NCBI RefSeq assembly: GCF_900091495.1
Contig: NZ_LT607413.1
Coordinates: forward strand, 2,790,001-2,854,000
Source: Micromonospora echinospora
Lineage (GTDB): Bacteria > Actinomycetota > Actinomycetes > Mycobacteriales > Micromonosporaceae
Length of the DNA stretch: 64,000 nt
Direction of reading: 5' to 3'
Shown here: piece after piece, positions 5,643-14,252 of the stretch
Numbering within the stretch: position 1 is the first letter of the stretch
How the letters are laid out: every line of letters begins with the position of its first letter
The notes under the pieces: generated by a model
Seen by the model: the letters and a program-made list of their open reading frames with translations, nothing else
Told to the model about the DNA's origin: nothing
Databases searched by the model: none
Position numbers and translations under genes: made by a program

Positions 5643-8519
5643 ATGCCAACCCTGACGGTCGCGCGGCTCCGGCGTGCCCTCCCCACCGGTCGCCGGCTCG
5701 TCGCCGCCTCGGTGGCGATCGCGCTGGTCGCCGCCGCCGTCGGCTGGGCGGTGTGGCCGGAGCGTCCCGCCTACACGACCGAGTCCGCGCTGCTGACCGT
5801 CCGCTCCGGGCCGTCCGGTGCCGAACCGGTCGACCTGGACACCACCTTCTACCTGCCCGAAGGGGCCTCGGCCGGGAGCCGGGTGCCGGCGGTGCTGCTG
5901 GCACACGGTTTCGGCGGTACGAAGGAGACGGTCCGCGCCGACGCCGAGGAGATCGCCGCCCGGGGCTACGCGGTGCTGACCTGGACCGCGCGTGGCTTCG
6001 GCCGCAGCGGCGGCCAGATCCACCTGAACAGCCCCGACCACGAGGTACGCGACGCGCAGCGGCTGCTGGACTGGCTGGCCGCCCGACCGCAGGTGCGCAC
6101 CGACGCCGCCGGTGACCCCAGGGTCGGCGTGGTCGGCGGTTCGTACGGCGGCGGGCTGGCGCTGCTCCTCGCCGCCCATGACCGGCGGGTCGACGCGATC
6201 GTGCCGATGATCACCTGGAACGACCTGCCCCGGGCGTTCCTGCCGGAGAGCACCGGTCGCCCGGCGACCGAGGGGGTCTTCAAGAAGGGCTGGGCCGGGA
6301 TCTTCTTCGGCGGTGCGGGCGCCGCTCCGGCCGGCCTGACCGGCCCTCCCGGCGTCGACGGGGACGAGGAGGAGAGCGGGAACGACGGTGCCCGCGAGGG
6401 TGGCCAGCCCGGCGAGCCGACCGGGAACACCCCGGGCGGGCCGGCGGTGTCCGGCTCCCCGCCGGCCGGCGCGGACCCCGCCTGCGGCCGGTTCGCCGCC
6501 GACGTCTGCGCCGCGTACCTGCGTATCGCCGCGACCGGCCGGGGCGACCAGGCCGCCGTCGACCTGCTCCGCCGGTCCAGCCCGGCGACCGTGCTGGACC
6601 GGATCGAGTCCCCGACCCTGCTGGTGCAGGGCACCGCGGACAGCCTCTTCCCGATCGCCGAGGCGGACGCCAACGCGCGCGGCATCGCCGTCAACGGCAC
6701 GCCGGTCCGGGTCGCCTGGTTCACCGGTGGGCACGACGGCGGCGACGGCCCGGAGACCGACTCGGACCGGGTGAAGTTCCTGACCGTGCAGTGGCTCGAC
6801 CACTACGTCGCGGGCACCGGGGACGCGCCGGGCGACGACTTCACCTGGTCACGGATCGCCGGCTTCGACGCGCTCGACCGGGGCCTGGTGGCCACCGGCT
6901 ACCGCACCACCGACTACCCGGGCGTCGGCGGCGACGACCGCCGGGAGGTCGCCGTGACCGGCCCGGCGCAGCCGATCGCCAACCCGCCCGGCGGCAACCC
7001 GGCGGCGATCTCGTCGCTGCCGCTCGCCGGGTCGTTCTCGTCGCTGCTCGACGGGGTCGCCGGTGACCTGCCCGGCCAGCACGCCCGCTTCGAGTCCGCG
7101 CCGCTGGGCGGGGCGGTCGACGTGGTCGGCGCGCCCACGGTGAGCATCCGGGCCGCCTCGCCGACCGGGGAGGCCGTCCTCTTCGTCAAGCTCTACGACG
7201 TCGCCCCGGACGGCACCGCCACCCTGCCCAGCGGCCTGGTCGCCCCGGTCCGGCTGAGCGGGCTGCCGGCCACGATCGAGCAGGCCCGGCCGGTCACCGT
7301 CACCCTGCCGGCGATCGTCCGGCGGATCGAGGCCGGTCACCGGCTGCGGGTCGTCGTCGCCACCAGCGACCAGGCGTACGCCACGCCGGCCGAACCGACC
7401 GTCTACACCGTCGCCGTCGGGGACGCGCCGGTCGTGCTGCCCACCGTGAGCGGCGAGCCGATCCCCACCACGGCCACCGTCTGGCGCTGGGTGCTCGCCG
7501 GGCTGCTCGCCACCATCGCGGTCGCGCTCGTCGTGCTCGTCGCCGTGCTGCGCCGTCGGCACCGCCGCCAGGACAGCTCCGTCCACCCGGCGTACGCGGG
7601 CACGCCGCTGGCCGTCCGGCAGCTCCGCAAGGAGTACGCCGACGGCTTCGTCGCCGTGTCGAACGTCGACTTCGAGGTGCACCCCGGCCAGGTGGTCGGC
7701 CTGCTCGGGCCGAACGGCGCGGGCAAGACCACCACCCTGCGGGTGCTGATGGGGCTGACCCAGCCCACCGCCGGGGAGATCTACGTCTTCGGGCACCGGC
7801 TGGTGCCCGGCTCGCCGGTGCTCTCCCGGATCGGCGCGCTGGTCGAGGGACCGGGCTTCCTGCCGCACCTGAGCGGCCTGGAGAACCTGAAGGCGTACTG
7901 GCGGGCCACCGGACGGCCGGAGTCGGAGGCGCACTTCGCCGAGGCACTGGAGATCGCCGGCCTCGGCGCGTCGGTGCACCGCCGGACCAACAACTACAGC
8001 CACGGCATGCGGCAGCGGCTCGCCATCGCCCAGGCCATGCTCGGCCTGCCCGAGCTGCTGGTGCTCGACGAGCCGACCGACGGGCTGGACCCGCCGCAGA
8101 TCGCCGAGATGCGCCGGGTGCTCCAGCGGTACGCCACCGACGGTCGCGCGGTGCTGGTCTCCAGCCACCTCCTCGCCGAGGTGGAGCAGACCTGCACCCA
8201 CGCGGTGGTGGTCAACAAGGGACGGATCGTCGCCTCCGGCCCGGTCGAGGAGATCGTCGGCGAGTCGCCGAGCGTGCTGTTCGAGGTCAGCGACCCGGAC
8301 ACCGCGCGGGAGGTGCTCGACCGGCTCGACGGCGTACGGGTGCTGCCGGACACCGAGGGGCAGCTCGTCGTGGACACCAACGGCACCGCCCGCAGCGAGG
8401 TGGTCGCCGAACTGGTGCGGGCCGGGATCGGGGTGGACCGGGTGGTGCCCCGACGTCGCCTGGAGGACGCCTTCCTCGCCCTGGTCGGCGAGAACTCCCG
8501 GGGAAGCGGGGACCGGTGA
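5643..8519 (+). CDS. Fusion: S15/CocE-type alpha/beta hydrolase + ABC transporter ATPase
   Basis: The 958-residue protein begins with a membrane helix (~18-37). An alpha/beta hydrolase of the X-Pro dipeptidyl-peptidase/CocE class follows: HGFGGTKE, nucleophile motif GGSYGG near 165, acid in QGTADS near 331 and His in GGHDGG near 363. After the C-terminal jelly-roll domain comes a second membrane helix (~616-640). The end is an ABC ATPase: Walker A GPNGAGKT near 690, signature YSHGMRQR near 786 and Walker B LLVLDEPTDGLDP near 806. An acidic linker interrupts the hydrolase at ~235-280. The permease gene overlaps its stop (TGATG). The substrate is unknown; peptide or lipopeptide export with extracellular processing is inference. 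Confidence 0.85.
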   Translation: MPTLTVARLRRALPTGRRLVAASVAIALVAAAVGWAVWPERPAYTTESALLTVRSGPSGAEPVDLDTTFYLPEGASAGSRVPAVLLAHGFGGTKETVRADAEEIAARGYAVLTWTARGFGRSGGQIHLNSPDHEVRDAQRLLDWLAARPQVRTDAAGDPRVGVVGGSYGGGLALLLAAHDRRVDAIVPMITWNDLPRAFLPESTGRPATEGVFKKGWAGIFFGGAGAAPAGLTGPPGVDGDEEESGNDGAREGGQPGEPTGNTPGGPAVSGSPPAGADPACGRFAADVCAAYLRIAATGRGDQAAVDLLRRSSPATVLDRIESPTLLVQGTADSLFPIAEADANARGIAVNGTPVRVAWFTGGHDGGDGPETDSDRVKFLTVQWLDHYVAGTGDAPGDDFTWSRIAGFDALDRGLVATGYRTTDYPGVGGDDRREVAVTGPAQPIANPPGGNPAAISSLPLAGSFSSLLDGVAGDLPGQHARFESAPLGGAVDVVGAPTVSIRAASPTGEAVLFVKLYDVAPDGTATLPSGLVAPVRLSGLPATIEQARPVTVTLPAIVRRIEAGHRLRVVVATSDQAYATPAEPTVYTVAVGDAPVVLPTVSGEPIPTTATVWRWVLAGLLATIAVALVVLVAVLRRRHRRQDSSVHPAYAGTPLAVRQLRKEYADGFVAVSNVDFEVHPGQVVGLLGPNGAGKTTTLRVLMGLTQPTAGEIYVFGHRLVPGSPVLSRIGALVEGPGFLPHLSGLENLKAYWRATGRPESEAHFAEALEIAGLGASVHRRTNNYSHGMRQRLAIAQAMLGLPELLVLDEPTDGLDPPQIAEMRRVLQRYATDGRAVLVSSHLLAEVEQTCTHAVVVNKGRIVASGPVEEIVGESPSVLFEVSDPDTAREVLDRLDGVRVLPDTEGQLVVDTNGTARSEVVAELVRAGIGVDRVVPRRRLEDAFLALVGENSRGSGDR

Positions 8520-8641
8520 TGGCGTCCCGGGAGAGCGGGCGGCCGGTGTCGGGGGTCCAGGAAAACGGGAGACCGGCGGCGGGGCCCGGGGGAAGCGGGG
8601 AACCGGCGGTGCAGGCGCGGGGGAGCGGGGAACCGGTGATG
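8492..8641 (+). repeat. 30-bp minisatellite spanning the ATPase stop / permease start
   Basis: Five exactly 30-bp units run 8492-8521, 8522-8551, 8552-8581, 8582-8611 and 8612-8641. The anchor CCGGTG/CCGGCG recurs at 8513, 8543, 8573, 8603 and 8633. The first and last units each end in GGTGATG, so the stop/start junction has been duplicated. In the permease frame the units encode ten residues ending SGRPV, NGRPA or SGEPA. Confidence 0.92.
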
Positions 8642-9508
8642 ACGAAGACGTCCGCCACGGTGGGCGCGGCCCCCGGCTACCGCCCGTCGGCGACCCTGCC
8701 GTTCGGGGCCGAGTTCCGCCGGCAGGCGTCGCGGCGGCGTACCCAGCTCGCGCTCGGTTTCATGGTGCTGCTGCCGCTGATCATCCTGATCGCGTTCCAG
8801 TTCGACTCCGGTGACGACGACAACGGCGGCGGTGAGTTCGCCAGCCTGGTCGAGTTCGCCACCACCGGCGGGCTGAACTTCACCCTCTTCACCATCTTCG
8901 TGTCGGCGTCGTTCCTGCTGGTCGTGGTGGTGGCGCTGTTCTGCGGGGACACCGTGGCCAGCGAGGCGAGCTGGGGGAGCCTGCGCTACCTGCTGGCGAT
9001 CCCGGTGCCCCGGGCCCGGCTGTTGACGGTGAAACTGCTTGTCGCGCTCACCTACTCGGCGATCGCCCTGGCCCTGCTCGCCGGCACCGCCCTGCTGGCC
9101 GGCACCCTCCGCTACGGCTGGTCGCCGCTGCGCAGCCTGGTCGCCGCCGAACTGGCCCCGGGCGAGGGACTGCTGCGGCTGCTCGCCGTCCTCGGTTACC
9201 TGGCGGTGGTCATGCTGGTCGTGGCCGGCCTGGCGTTCCTGCTGTCGGTGGTCACGGACGCGGCGCTCGGCGCGGTCGGCGGCGCGGTGCTGCTCTGGAT
9301 CCTCTCCAGCATCCTCGACCAGATCACCGCCCTCGGCGTGCTGCGGACCTTCCTGCCCACCCACTACAGCAACGCCTGGCTGGGTCTGCTCTCCACGCCG
9401 GTGCAGACCGACGACGTGGTGCGCGGCTGCATCTCGGCGATCAGCTACGCCACCCTCTTCTGGGGCCTCGCCTTCTGGCGGTTCACCCGCAAGGACGTCA
9501 CGAGCTGA
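8519..9508 (+). CDS. ABC transporter permease (ABC-2 type)
   Basis: The product has about 329 residues from ATG 8519 or 289 from ATG 8639. After the repeat-encoded tail comes a cytoplasmic segment ending RRQASRRRTQLALGF and about six membrane helices, the first being MVLLPLIILIAFQF. This is the layout of ABC-2 permeases, and the last residues WRFTRKDVTS are family-like. ATG 8519 overlaps the ATPase stop (TGATG) and favours coupling. ATG 8639 has the same upstream context because the junction was duplicated, and it would leave out the low-complexity tail. It pairs with the fusion ATPase to form one transporter. Confidence 0.85.
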   Translation: MASRESGRPVSGVQENGRPAAGPGGSGEPAVQARGSGEPVMTKTSATVGAAPGYRPSATLPFGAEFRRQASRRRTQLALGFMVLLPLIILIAFQFDSGDDDNGGGEFASLVEFATTGGLNFTLFTIFVSASFLLVVVVALFCGDTVASEASWGSLRYLLAIPVPRARLLTVKLLVALTYSAIALALLAGTALLAGTLRYGWSPLRSLVAAELAPGEGLLRLLAVLGYLAVVMLVVAGLAFLLSVVTDAALGAVGGAVLLWILSSILDQITALGVLRTFLPTHYSNAWLGLLSTPVQTDDVVRGCISAISYATLFWGLAFWRFTRKDVTS

Positions 9509-9570
9509 CCGCCGAGCACCGTGTCGCTGGTCAGTAGGATCGCCGGGGCACCCACGCGAGCAGACGGACG

Positions 9571-10125
9571 GTGACGACGGTGACGACCGGACGGACAGCC
9601 ACCCGGCGGCAGGCCGGGCTGACCGCGCTCTACCTGGGGGTCTTCGCGACCCTCTGGTTCAGCGTGCCGAAGGCGGATCCGCCGCTGGACACGGTGCTGG
9701 TGGTGGCGAGCGTGGCGGCCCTGCTGACGGCGGTGGCCGGTGGCGTCGTGGCCGCCCGGGCACGGGGCGTCGACGCGCCGCCCCGCGACCGGGCCACCGA
9801 CCGGCGTTACCTGCTCGTCGTCGTCGCCGAGTTCGCCGCCGCCGGGCTGGGCGCGGCGCTGCTCGGGCTTGTCGGCTGGTCGGCGTTCATCCCGGTCCTG
9901 GTCAGCGCCGTCGTGGGGCTGCACTTCCTGCCGCTGGCCCCGGTGCTGGGCGATCCGCTGCTGCGACCGCTCGGACTGGCGGTCTGCCTCGTCGCGCTCG
10001 TCGGCCTGGTCGCCGGCCTCGTGTCGTCCGGGTCGATGCCCCTGGTGGTCGGCGTCGGCACCGGCCTGCTGCTGCTCGGTCACGCCCTCGTCGCCCTGCT
10101 CCGGGCCCGCGCCCCGCGCCCCTGA
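9571..10125 (+). CDS. Integral membrane protein of unknown function
   Basis: The protein has 184 residues and five or six predicted membrane helices (for example ALYLGVFATLWFSV, YLLVVVAEFAAAGLGAALLG and PLGLAVCLVALVGLVAGLVS). Loops are short and basic, and I see no catalytic motif. A TAGGAT box at ~9535-9540 and GTG start at 9571 fit a separate promoter. A perfect hairpin terminator follows at 10139-10179. I do not recognise a named family. Confidence 0.7.
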   Translation: MTTVTTGRTATRRQAGLTALYLGVFATLWFSVPKADPPLDTVLVVASVAALLTAVAGGVVAARARGVDAPPRDRATDRRYLLVVVAEFAAAGLGAALLGLVGWSAFIPVLVSAVVGLHFLPLAPVLGDPLLRPLGLAVCLVALVGLVAGLVSSGSMPLVVGVGTGLLLLGHALVALLRARAPRP

Positions 10126-10138
10126 CCCGACGCGGGTG

Positions 10139-10179
10139 CCTGGTGGGTAAGTGCCCCGACGGGGCACTTACCCACCAGG
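10139..10179. terminator. Perfect 19-bp hairpin between convergent genes
   Basis: The left arm 10139-10157 and right arm 10161-10179 are exact reverse complements (CCTGGTGGGTAAGTGCCCC), separated by a 3-nt loop. There is no U-tract. The position between two convergent genes suggests a bidirectional transcription stop. Confidence 0.8.
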
Positions 10180-10199
10180 ATCCACACCCAGCGGGGGTG

Positions 10200-11567
10200 T
10201 CAGTGGCAGGTGCCGGCACCACTGTCGGTGAAGGTCTGGTTCGCCACCGGTAGGAAACGCCACTGGTAGACCCCGGGGAGCAAGGTCAGTTTGAGCACCC
10301 CGTAGGTGGTGCCGTTGCGGACCTCGCTGTTCGGCACGATGGTCCCGAAATCCGGCTGGAGGGAACGGCCGCCCGTACCGACCACGAACTCTCGGATGCC
10401 CTGTGCGGGGTCGTCCACCCGGTTCGGGGTCTGCGGGGCGAACCGCTCGTACTGGTGGGCGTGGCCGGTGAGGAGGATTTCGGCGTCCGCCTCGTAGAGC
10501 GCCTGGTAGAGCGGGAGTAGCTCCGGTCGCTCCCGGTCGCCGGAGCTGAAGATCGGGTGGTGCCAGTACGCCAGGGTGCACCGGGCGGGGTGGGCGGCCA
10601 GGTCGGCGCGGAGCCAGCGTTCCTGGGGCGAACCGGCGTGACACCCACCGATCTTGCTGCAGTTGGAGTTCAGCACGACGATGTGCCAGCCGCCCGCCGG
10701 CATGTCGTACGAGTACCAGCCCTCGCTCGGCTGGCCGGCCGCGGCGCCGAAGTATCCGAAGTAGCCGGCCGCGTTGGCGGTGAGGTATTCGTGGTTGCCG
10801 ACGGCGGGGCTGGTGCGGGCCTTGTGCCGCCCCCAGGTCGGCCCGTAGCAGTTGGCGAACTCGGCGGGGCTGCCCGTCTCGTACACCAGGTCGCCGAGGG
10901 CCGCGACCGTGCCGGGTTCGCGGTCGAGGATCCGTGCGGTCTGCTCGTCGGTGTCCCGGTCACAGGACGCGATGTCGCCGGCGGCCAGTAGGACGTTCTC
11001 GCCGGTGCCGGGTAGACCGGTCTCCACGAGGAGTTGCGGTGCGGTCGAGCCGCTCTCCCGGGTGTCGTAGTAGGCGCCGTTGGGGTCGGCGGAGCTGATT
11101 CCGAAGCTGACGATCCCGTTGTCGGCCACCGCTGCGGTGACCTCGACGTCGTACCAGGTGTTGGCGGTCACCTGGCCGTACGCGCCGAGCGGCGAACCGG
11201 TGAGGGCGGGCCGGTTGGCATAGGTCAGGCTCGTCTCCAGCCAGTTGGTTTCGGCCCGCTGCACGGTGCCGCCGGTGCGGCTGCCGGCGTCGCGGATGGT
11301 CGACACGTGGAGCCGTAGCCGGGCGTGGATGACGGGGTCGAGGAGACCGGTGACCGAGAACTTGAGGTAGGAGATCCGGGTCGGGTTGCCGGCCACCGCC
11401 AGCACCGGTTGGTTGTCGAAGTTGGTGTTCGGCGCGCTCGCACTCACGTAGCTGTCGTTGGTGGGGTAGAAGACGAAGTTTCCGTTGGCCCGCACCGGAG
11501 GAGCGAAGGTGAGGGTTCCGGCCAGGATCGCTAAGACGAGCGCTGCGGCGTATCTGGATCTGGGCAC
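10200..11567 (-). CDS. Secreted metallophosphoesterase with N-terminal DNRLRE/CBM-like domain
   Basis: The 455-residue protein starts with a signal peptide (MPRSRYAAALVLAILAGTLT, likely cleaved after ANG). A beta-sandwich of the DNRLRE class follows at residues ~30-185 (YVSASAPNTNFDN, YLKFSVTGL, AETNWLETSLTYANRP). The C-terminal calcineurin-like domain shows all metal-binding blocks: AGDIASC near 196, GDLVY near 227, GNHE near 257, HHP and GHAHQYER near 369. It is probably an extracellular phosphatase that frees phosphate from organic esters, with the N-domain giving surface or polymer contact. The substrate is unknown. Confidence 0.88.
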   Translation of the reverse strand: MPRSRYAAALVLAILAGTLTFAPPVRANGNFVFYPTNDSYVSASAPNTNFDNQPVLAVAGNPTRISYLKFSVTGLLDPVIHARLRLHVSTIRDAGSRTGGTVQRAETNWLETSLTYANRPALTGSPLGAYGQVTANTWYDVEVTAAVADNGIVSFGISSADPNGAYYDTRESGSTAPQLLVETGLPGTGENVLLAAGDIASCDRDTDEQTARILDREPGTVAALGDLVYETGSPAEFANCYGPTWGRHKARTSPAVGNHEYLTANAAGYFGYFGAAAGQPSEGWYSYDMPAGGWHIVVLNSNCSKIGGCHAGSPQERWLRADLAAHPARCTLAYWHHPIFSSGDRERPELLPLYQALYEADAEILLTGHAHQYERFAPQTPNRVDDPAQGIREFVVGTGGRSLQPDFGTIVPNSEVRNGTTYGVLKLTLLPGVYQWRFLPVANQTFTDSGAGTCH

Positions 11568-11709
11568 CTGTCGTCACCTCTTCGTGGGCTCGGGATGCCA
11601 GTCCACTCGCGCTCCGTCATGGACCGGGCACAAGGTGCGGCCTCCTGGTTAACGGGACGTTGACGACCGGTGTGGTCAGCTCGGTGCCCCAACCGAAGGC
11701 AGAGCCATC

Positions 11710-12540
11710 ATGCAGGTCCCCGGAGTCCCCTTCGTCCAGGGCCGTAACACCTACCCCGACCGCGACGGCCTCAAGTTCGGCATCGCGATCCACGCCACCG
11801 ACAACACCGCCTCAGCCGAGGCGGAATCCGTCTACGCCACCAGACGCACCGACGGGGTCAGCTCGCACTTCTACGTCGACGCCGACTCGGTCGTCCAGTC
11901 CCTGGACACCACCGCCCGTGCCGGTCACGCCGGCTCCAGCATCGGTAACGAGAACGCCATCGCGGTGGAGATCACCGGCCGTTCGTCCAGCAGCCGCCAG
12001 TGGTGGTTGGAGAACGTGGCCTGGGACCGGCTGGCCGAGGTGTTGGCGGTGGTCTGCCGGCACTACGACATCGCGCCCCGCCGGGCCACCGTCGCCGAGA
12101 TGAAGGCCACCCCCCAGGTCCGGGCCTTCTACGGACACAACGACATGCGACTGGCCTGGGGCGGCACCACCCACACCGATCCCGGCTCCAACTTTCCCTG
12201 GGACCACCTGCTGGCCAAGGTCGAGCAGGCCCTCAACCAGAGCGAGGACGACATGACCCCGGCACAGTTCCTGGCCATTCTCCGTGACCCTTCCGTGGCA
12301 ACCGAGCTGAGACGTCTGCCGTGGCAGTACAGCGGTGGCGGCATCCCGGCCGACCTCTCCACGCTGAACGTCCTCAACAACATCTACGAGGGCGTCCAGA
12401 ACTTCCAGAGCGGCAACATCAGCGAGGAGGTGGTGCGAGGGGTGCTGGCCACGCTCACCCCGCAGGCAATCGCCGCCGCGATTCCGCCCGACCTGGCGGA
12501 GAATGTCGCCGACGAACTCGCCCGACGACTCGTCGCCTGA
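11710..12540 (+). CDS. N-acetylmuramoyl-L-alanine amidase (Amidase_2 / PGRP type)
   Basis: The protein has 276 residues. Residues ~10-170 form a zinc amidase domain, with GIAIHATDN (first zinc His), SHFYVDADSVVQSL, AGHAG, NENAIAVEIT, YGHND and HTDPGSNFPWD (last zinc His and Asp). The C-terminal ~100 residues are helical and unassigned. There is no signal peptide or Tat motif, so it resembles phage endolysins. No phage genes surround it, so it is more likely a domesticated lysin or is exported by another route. It cleaves the bond between muramic acid and L-alanine in peptidoglycan. Confidence 0.88.
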   Translation: MQVPGVPFVQGRNTYPDRDGLKFGIAIHATDNTASAEAESVYATRRTDGVSSHFYVDADSVVQSLDTTARAGHAGSSIGNENAIAVEITGRSSSSRQWWLENVAWDRLAEVLAVVCRHYDIAPRRATVAEMKATPQVRAFYGHNDMRLAWGGTTHTDPGSNFPWDHLLAKVEQALNQSEDDMTPAQFLAILRDPSVATELRRLPWQYSGGGIPADLSTLNVLNNIYEGVQNFQSGNISEEVVRGVLATLTPQAIAAAIPPDLAENVADELARRLVA

Positions 12541-12560
12541 TCCGGGCCGCCGGCTCGGCC

Positions 12561-12614
12561 TGCCTGAGGGGTCCCCTGTTCGGCAGAAAGCGGTAACAGG
12601 GGACCCCTGCTACC
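12561..12614. repeat. 54-nt dispersed palindromic element, copy 1
   Basis: Perfect 14-bp arms at 12567-12580 and 12595-12608 (AGGGGTCCCCTGTT and its complement) enclose a loop containing AAAGCGGT, and the element ends GCTACC. It belongs to a family with copies at 19347, 24406, 42894 and 57870. It lies between the convergent amidase and lipoprotein genes and could act as a terminator. Confidence 0.85.
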
Positions 12615-12651
12615 ACCTCACCTCGCCCCAGCGGTCTGTTCGCTTGGTGGC

Positions 12652-13329
12652 TCAGGGGGTGTACGGCACGTCGGTGTGGCTGATCGCCGGGAAGCGGGCG
12701 CCGGTCAGCCGGTGCACGGCGGTACGCCGGAGGTCCAGTTCGGCCATGGCCGCCCCCGGTGATCGGGTGAGCTGGACGACCGTGGCCCGCTTGTCGGCGA
12801 TGCGGATCGACTGGACCGGCGTCCGGTCACCCACGTCGGTGACGGCGACGTAGCGCGGTTGGCCGTCGACGTTGCGCCAAACCACCAGGCTCCAGAACCG
12901 CCCCGAGCCGCCCGAGTCGAGCATGACGGCGCCGACCGCGTCGACCGCGCCGTCACCGTCCAGGTCACCGGTCGCGCAGGGCTTCTGGAGCAGTACCGTG
13001 GCGCCGTTGCCCGTCCACCGCCCGTCGCGCAGCCGCAGCGGGTTCGGGTAGTCCCGGTACCGTACGCCGCTGCTGCCCAACTCCGCGTCGCTCAGGTCGG
13101 CGCAGGTGAGGGCCGGTACCTTGCGTCGCGGTGTCCTGGTGGAACTCGGGCTGGCGTCGACCCGGGCCGGTCCGGCGTCCTCGTCCCGGTCGGCTGGCGC
13201 GACCTTCCCAGCGGTGGTCGCGATGGTCGGTCGGGCGTCCCGTGACCGCTTCTTCTTCCCGCTGCCGCCGCACGCGGCCAGTACGCAGACCATCAGCAGC
13301 GCCACCACCGGAACCACGCTCCGACGCAT
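12652..13329 (-). CDS. Putative secreted lipoprotein with EF-hand-like/FG-GAP motif
   Basis: The 225-residue protein starts with a lipoprotein signal peptide and lipobox VLAAC, followed by a basic and Ser/Thr/Pro-rich linker up to residue ~75. The globular C-terminal part contains ATGDLDGDGAVDAVGAVMLD, which looks like a calcium-binding FG-GAP/EF-hand loop. The rest is beta-rich (FWSLVVWRNVDGQPRYVAV). It is probably attached to the outer face of the membrane. I do not recognise a specific function. The gene converges on the amidase across a 54-nt palindrome. Confidence 0.78.
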   Translation of the reverse strand: MRRSVVPVVALLMVCVLAACGGSGKKKRSRDARPTIATTAGKVAPADRDEDAGPARVDASPSSTRTPRRKVPALTCADLSDAELGSSGVRYRDYPNPLRLRDGRWTGNGATVLLQKPCATGDLDGDGAVDAVGAVMLDSGGSGRFWSLVVWRNVDGQPRYVAVTDVGDRTPVQSIRIADKRATVVQLTRSPGAAMAELDLRRTAVHRLTGARFPAISHTDVPYTP

Positions 13330-13426
13330 CGTCCGTCACCTTTCTCTAGGCAGGTGACCGGGACGGTAGTAGACGGTCGCCAGTGGCCGGACGGGACGCC
13401 GGCTCCACTCCGGACGGACTCGACCG

Positions 13427-14155
13427 TCATCTGGCGGTGGCGAGCACCGCCAGCAGCGCACCGGCCAGGAGGGCCGGCCCGAACGGCAGCTTCGTCCGCC
13501 AGCGGACGCGTCGGACGGCAAGGAGCACCAGCAGCACGGGTGCGTTCACCACCCACGGCAGCGCCACACCGAGGAGCACCGCGTCCCAGCCCAGCCAGCC
13601 GAGGTACCAGCCGAGCAGCGCGCCCACCTTCGCGTCACCGAACCCGAAACCGCCGCCCGGCAGCAGGACCAGCCCGGTGAACGCCGCTCCGACCGTCAGG
13701 CAGGCGAGCAGCCCGCGTACCCAGTCGTCCCACTGGCCGGTGCCGAGCGCGACCAGCCCGAGCAGCGGCGGCGTGGCGGCCAGCGCCGGCAGCACCAGCG
13801 GGTCGGGGAGTCGATGACAGGCGACGTCGACGACGCCGAGCAGCACGCCCAGCACCGCCAGGGCGAGCAGGAGCGGCAGGACGGCCACCGCGCCGAGCGC
13901 CGCCGCGAGCAGCGCCCCGGCCAGCCCGGCGAGCGCGGTGGTGACCCACCGGGGGACGCCCAGCCGGTGTCCCCGGACGCAGCGACCGGCGAACCACCCC
14001 ACGACACCGGGGCGCAGTGGCACGCCGCAACCGGAGCAGTCCTGTCGGGGCGGCTCGCCGTACGGCACCGCTAGGCGGTAGCCCACCGTGGGCAGGAGGG
14101 CGCCCGCCACTGCGCACCCGATCGCGGCCCCCACCCACCACGGCACGTCCCGCAC
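13427..14155 (-). CDS. Type IV prepilin peptidase (A24 family)
   Basis: This 242-residue polytopic membrane protein has the A24 aspartic-protease pattern: the first Asp in VLLGVVDVACHRLPD and the second in the GFGDAKVG motif (GxGD). An N-terminal Cys cluster (CSGCGVPL, then a third Cys) resembles the zinc/methylase region of bifunctional TadV/PilD enzymes, but it is short. GTG 14155 is chosen because longer frames would enter the thrC promoter and SAM leader. It processes type IV pilin or Flp-type prepilins. No pilin genes lie nearby. Confidence 0.85.
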   Translation of the reverse strand: MRDVPWWVGAAIGCAVAGALLPTVGYRLAVPYGEPPRQDCSGCGVPLRPGVVGWFAGRCVRGHRLGVPRWVTTALAGLAGALLAAALGAVAVLPLLLALAVLGVLLGVVDVACHRLPDPLVLPALAATPPLLGLVALGTGQWDDWVRGLLACLTVGAAFTGLVLLPGGGFGFGDAKVGALLGWYLGWLGWDAVLLGVALPWVVNAPVLLVLLAVRRVRWRTKLPFGPALLAGALLAVLATAR

Positions 14156-14252
14156 CCTACCCGCGCTCCGGCGGGTGGACTGGCTCACAGGGTGGGAAGG
14201 GGAAGCGGACGCGGGTTGGGCTGTGCGTATGCTCGCAGGCACAACTGAATAC

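Noticed and set aside
8492..8641. Possible CRISPR-like array of 30-bp units
   Set aside because: Units are contiguous without spacers and are in frame with the permease, so this is a minisatellite.
11710..12540. Prophage remnant suggested by the endolysin-like amidase
   Set aside because: No portal, capsid, tail, integrase or holin genes lie on either side.
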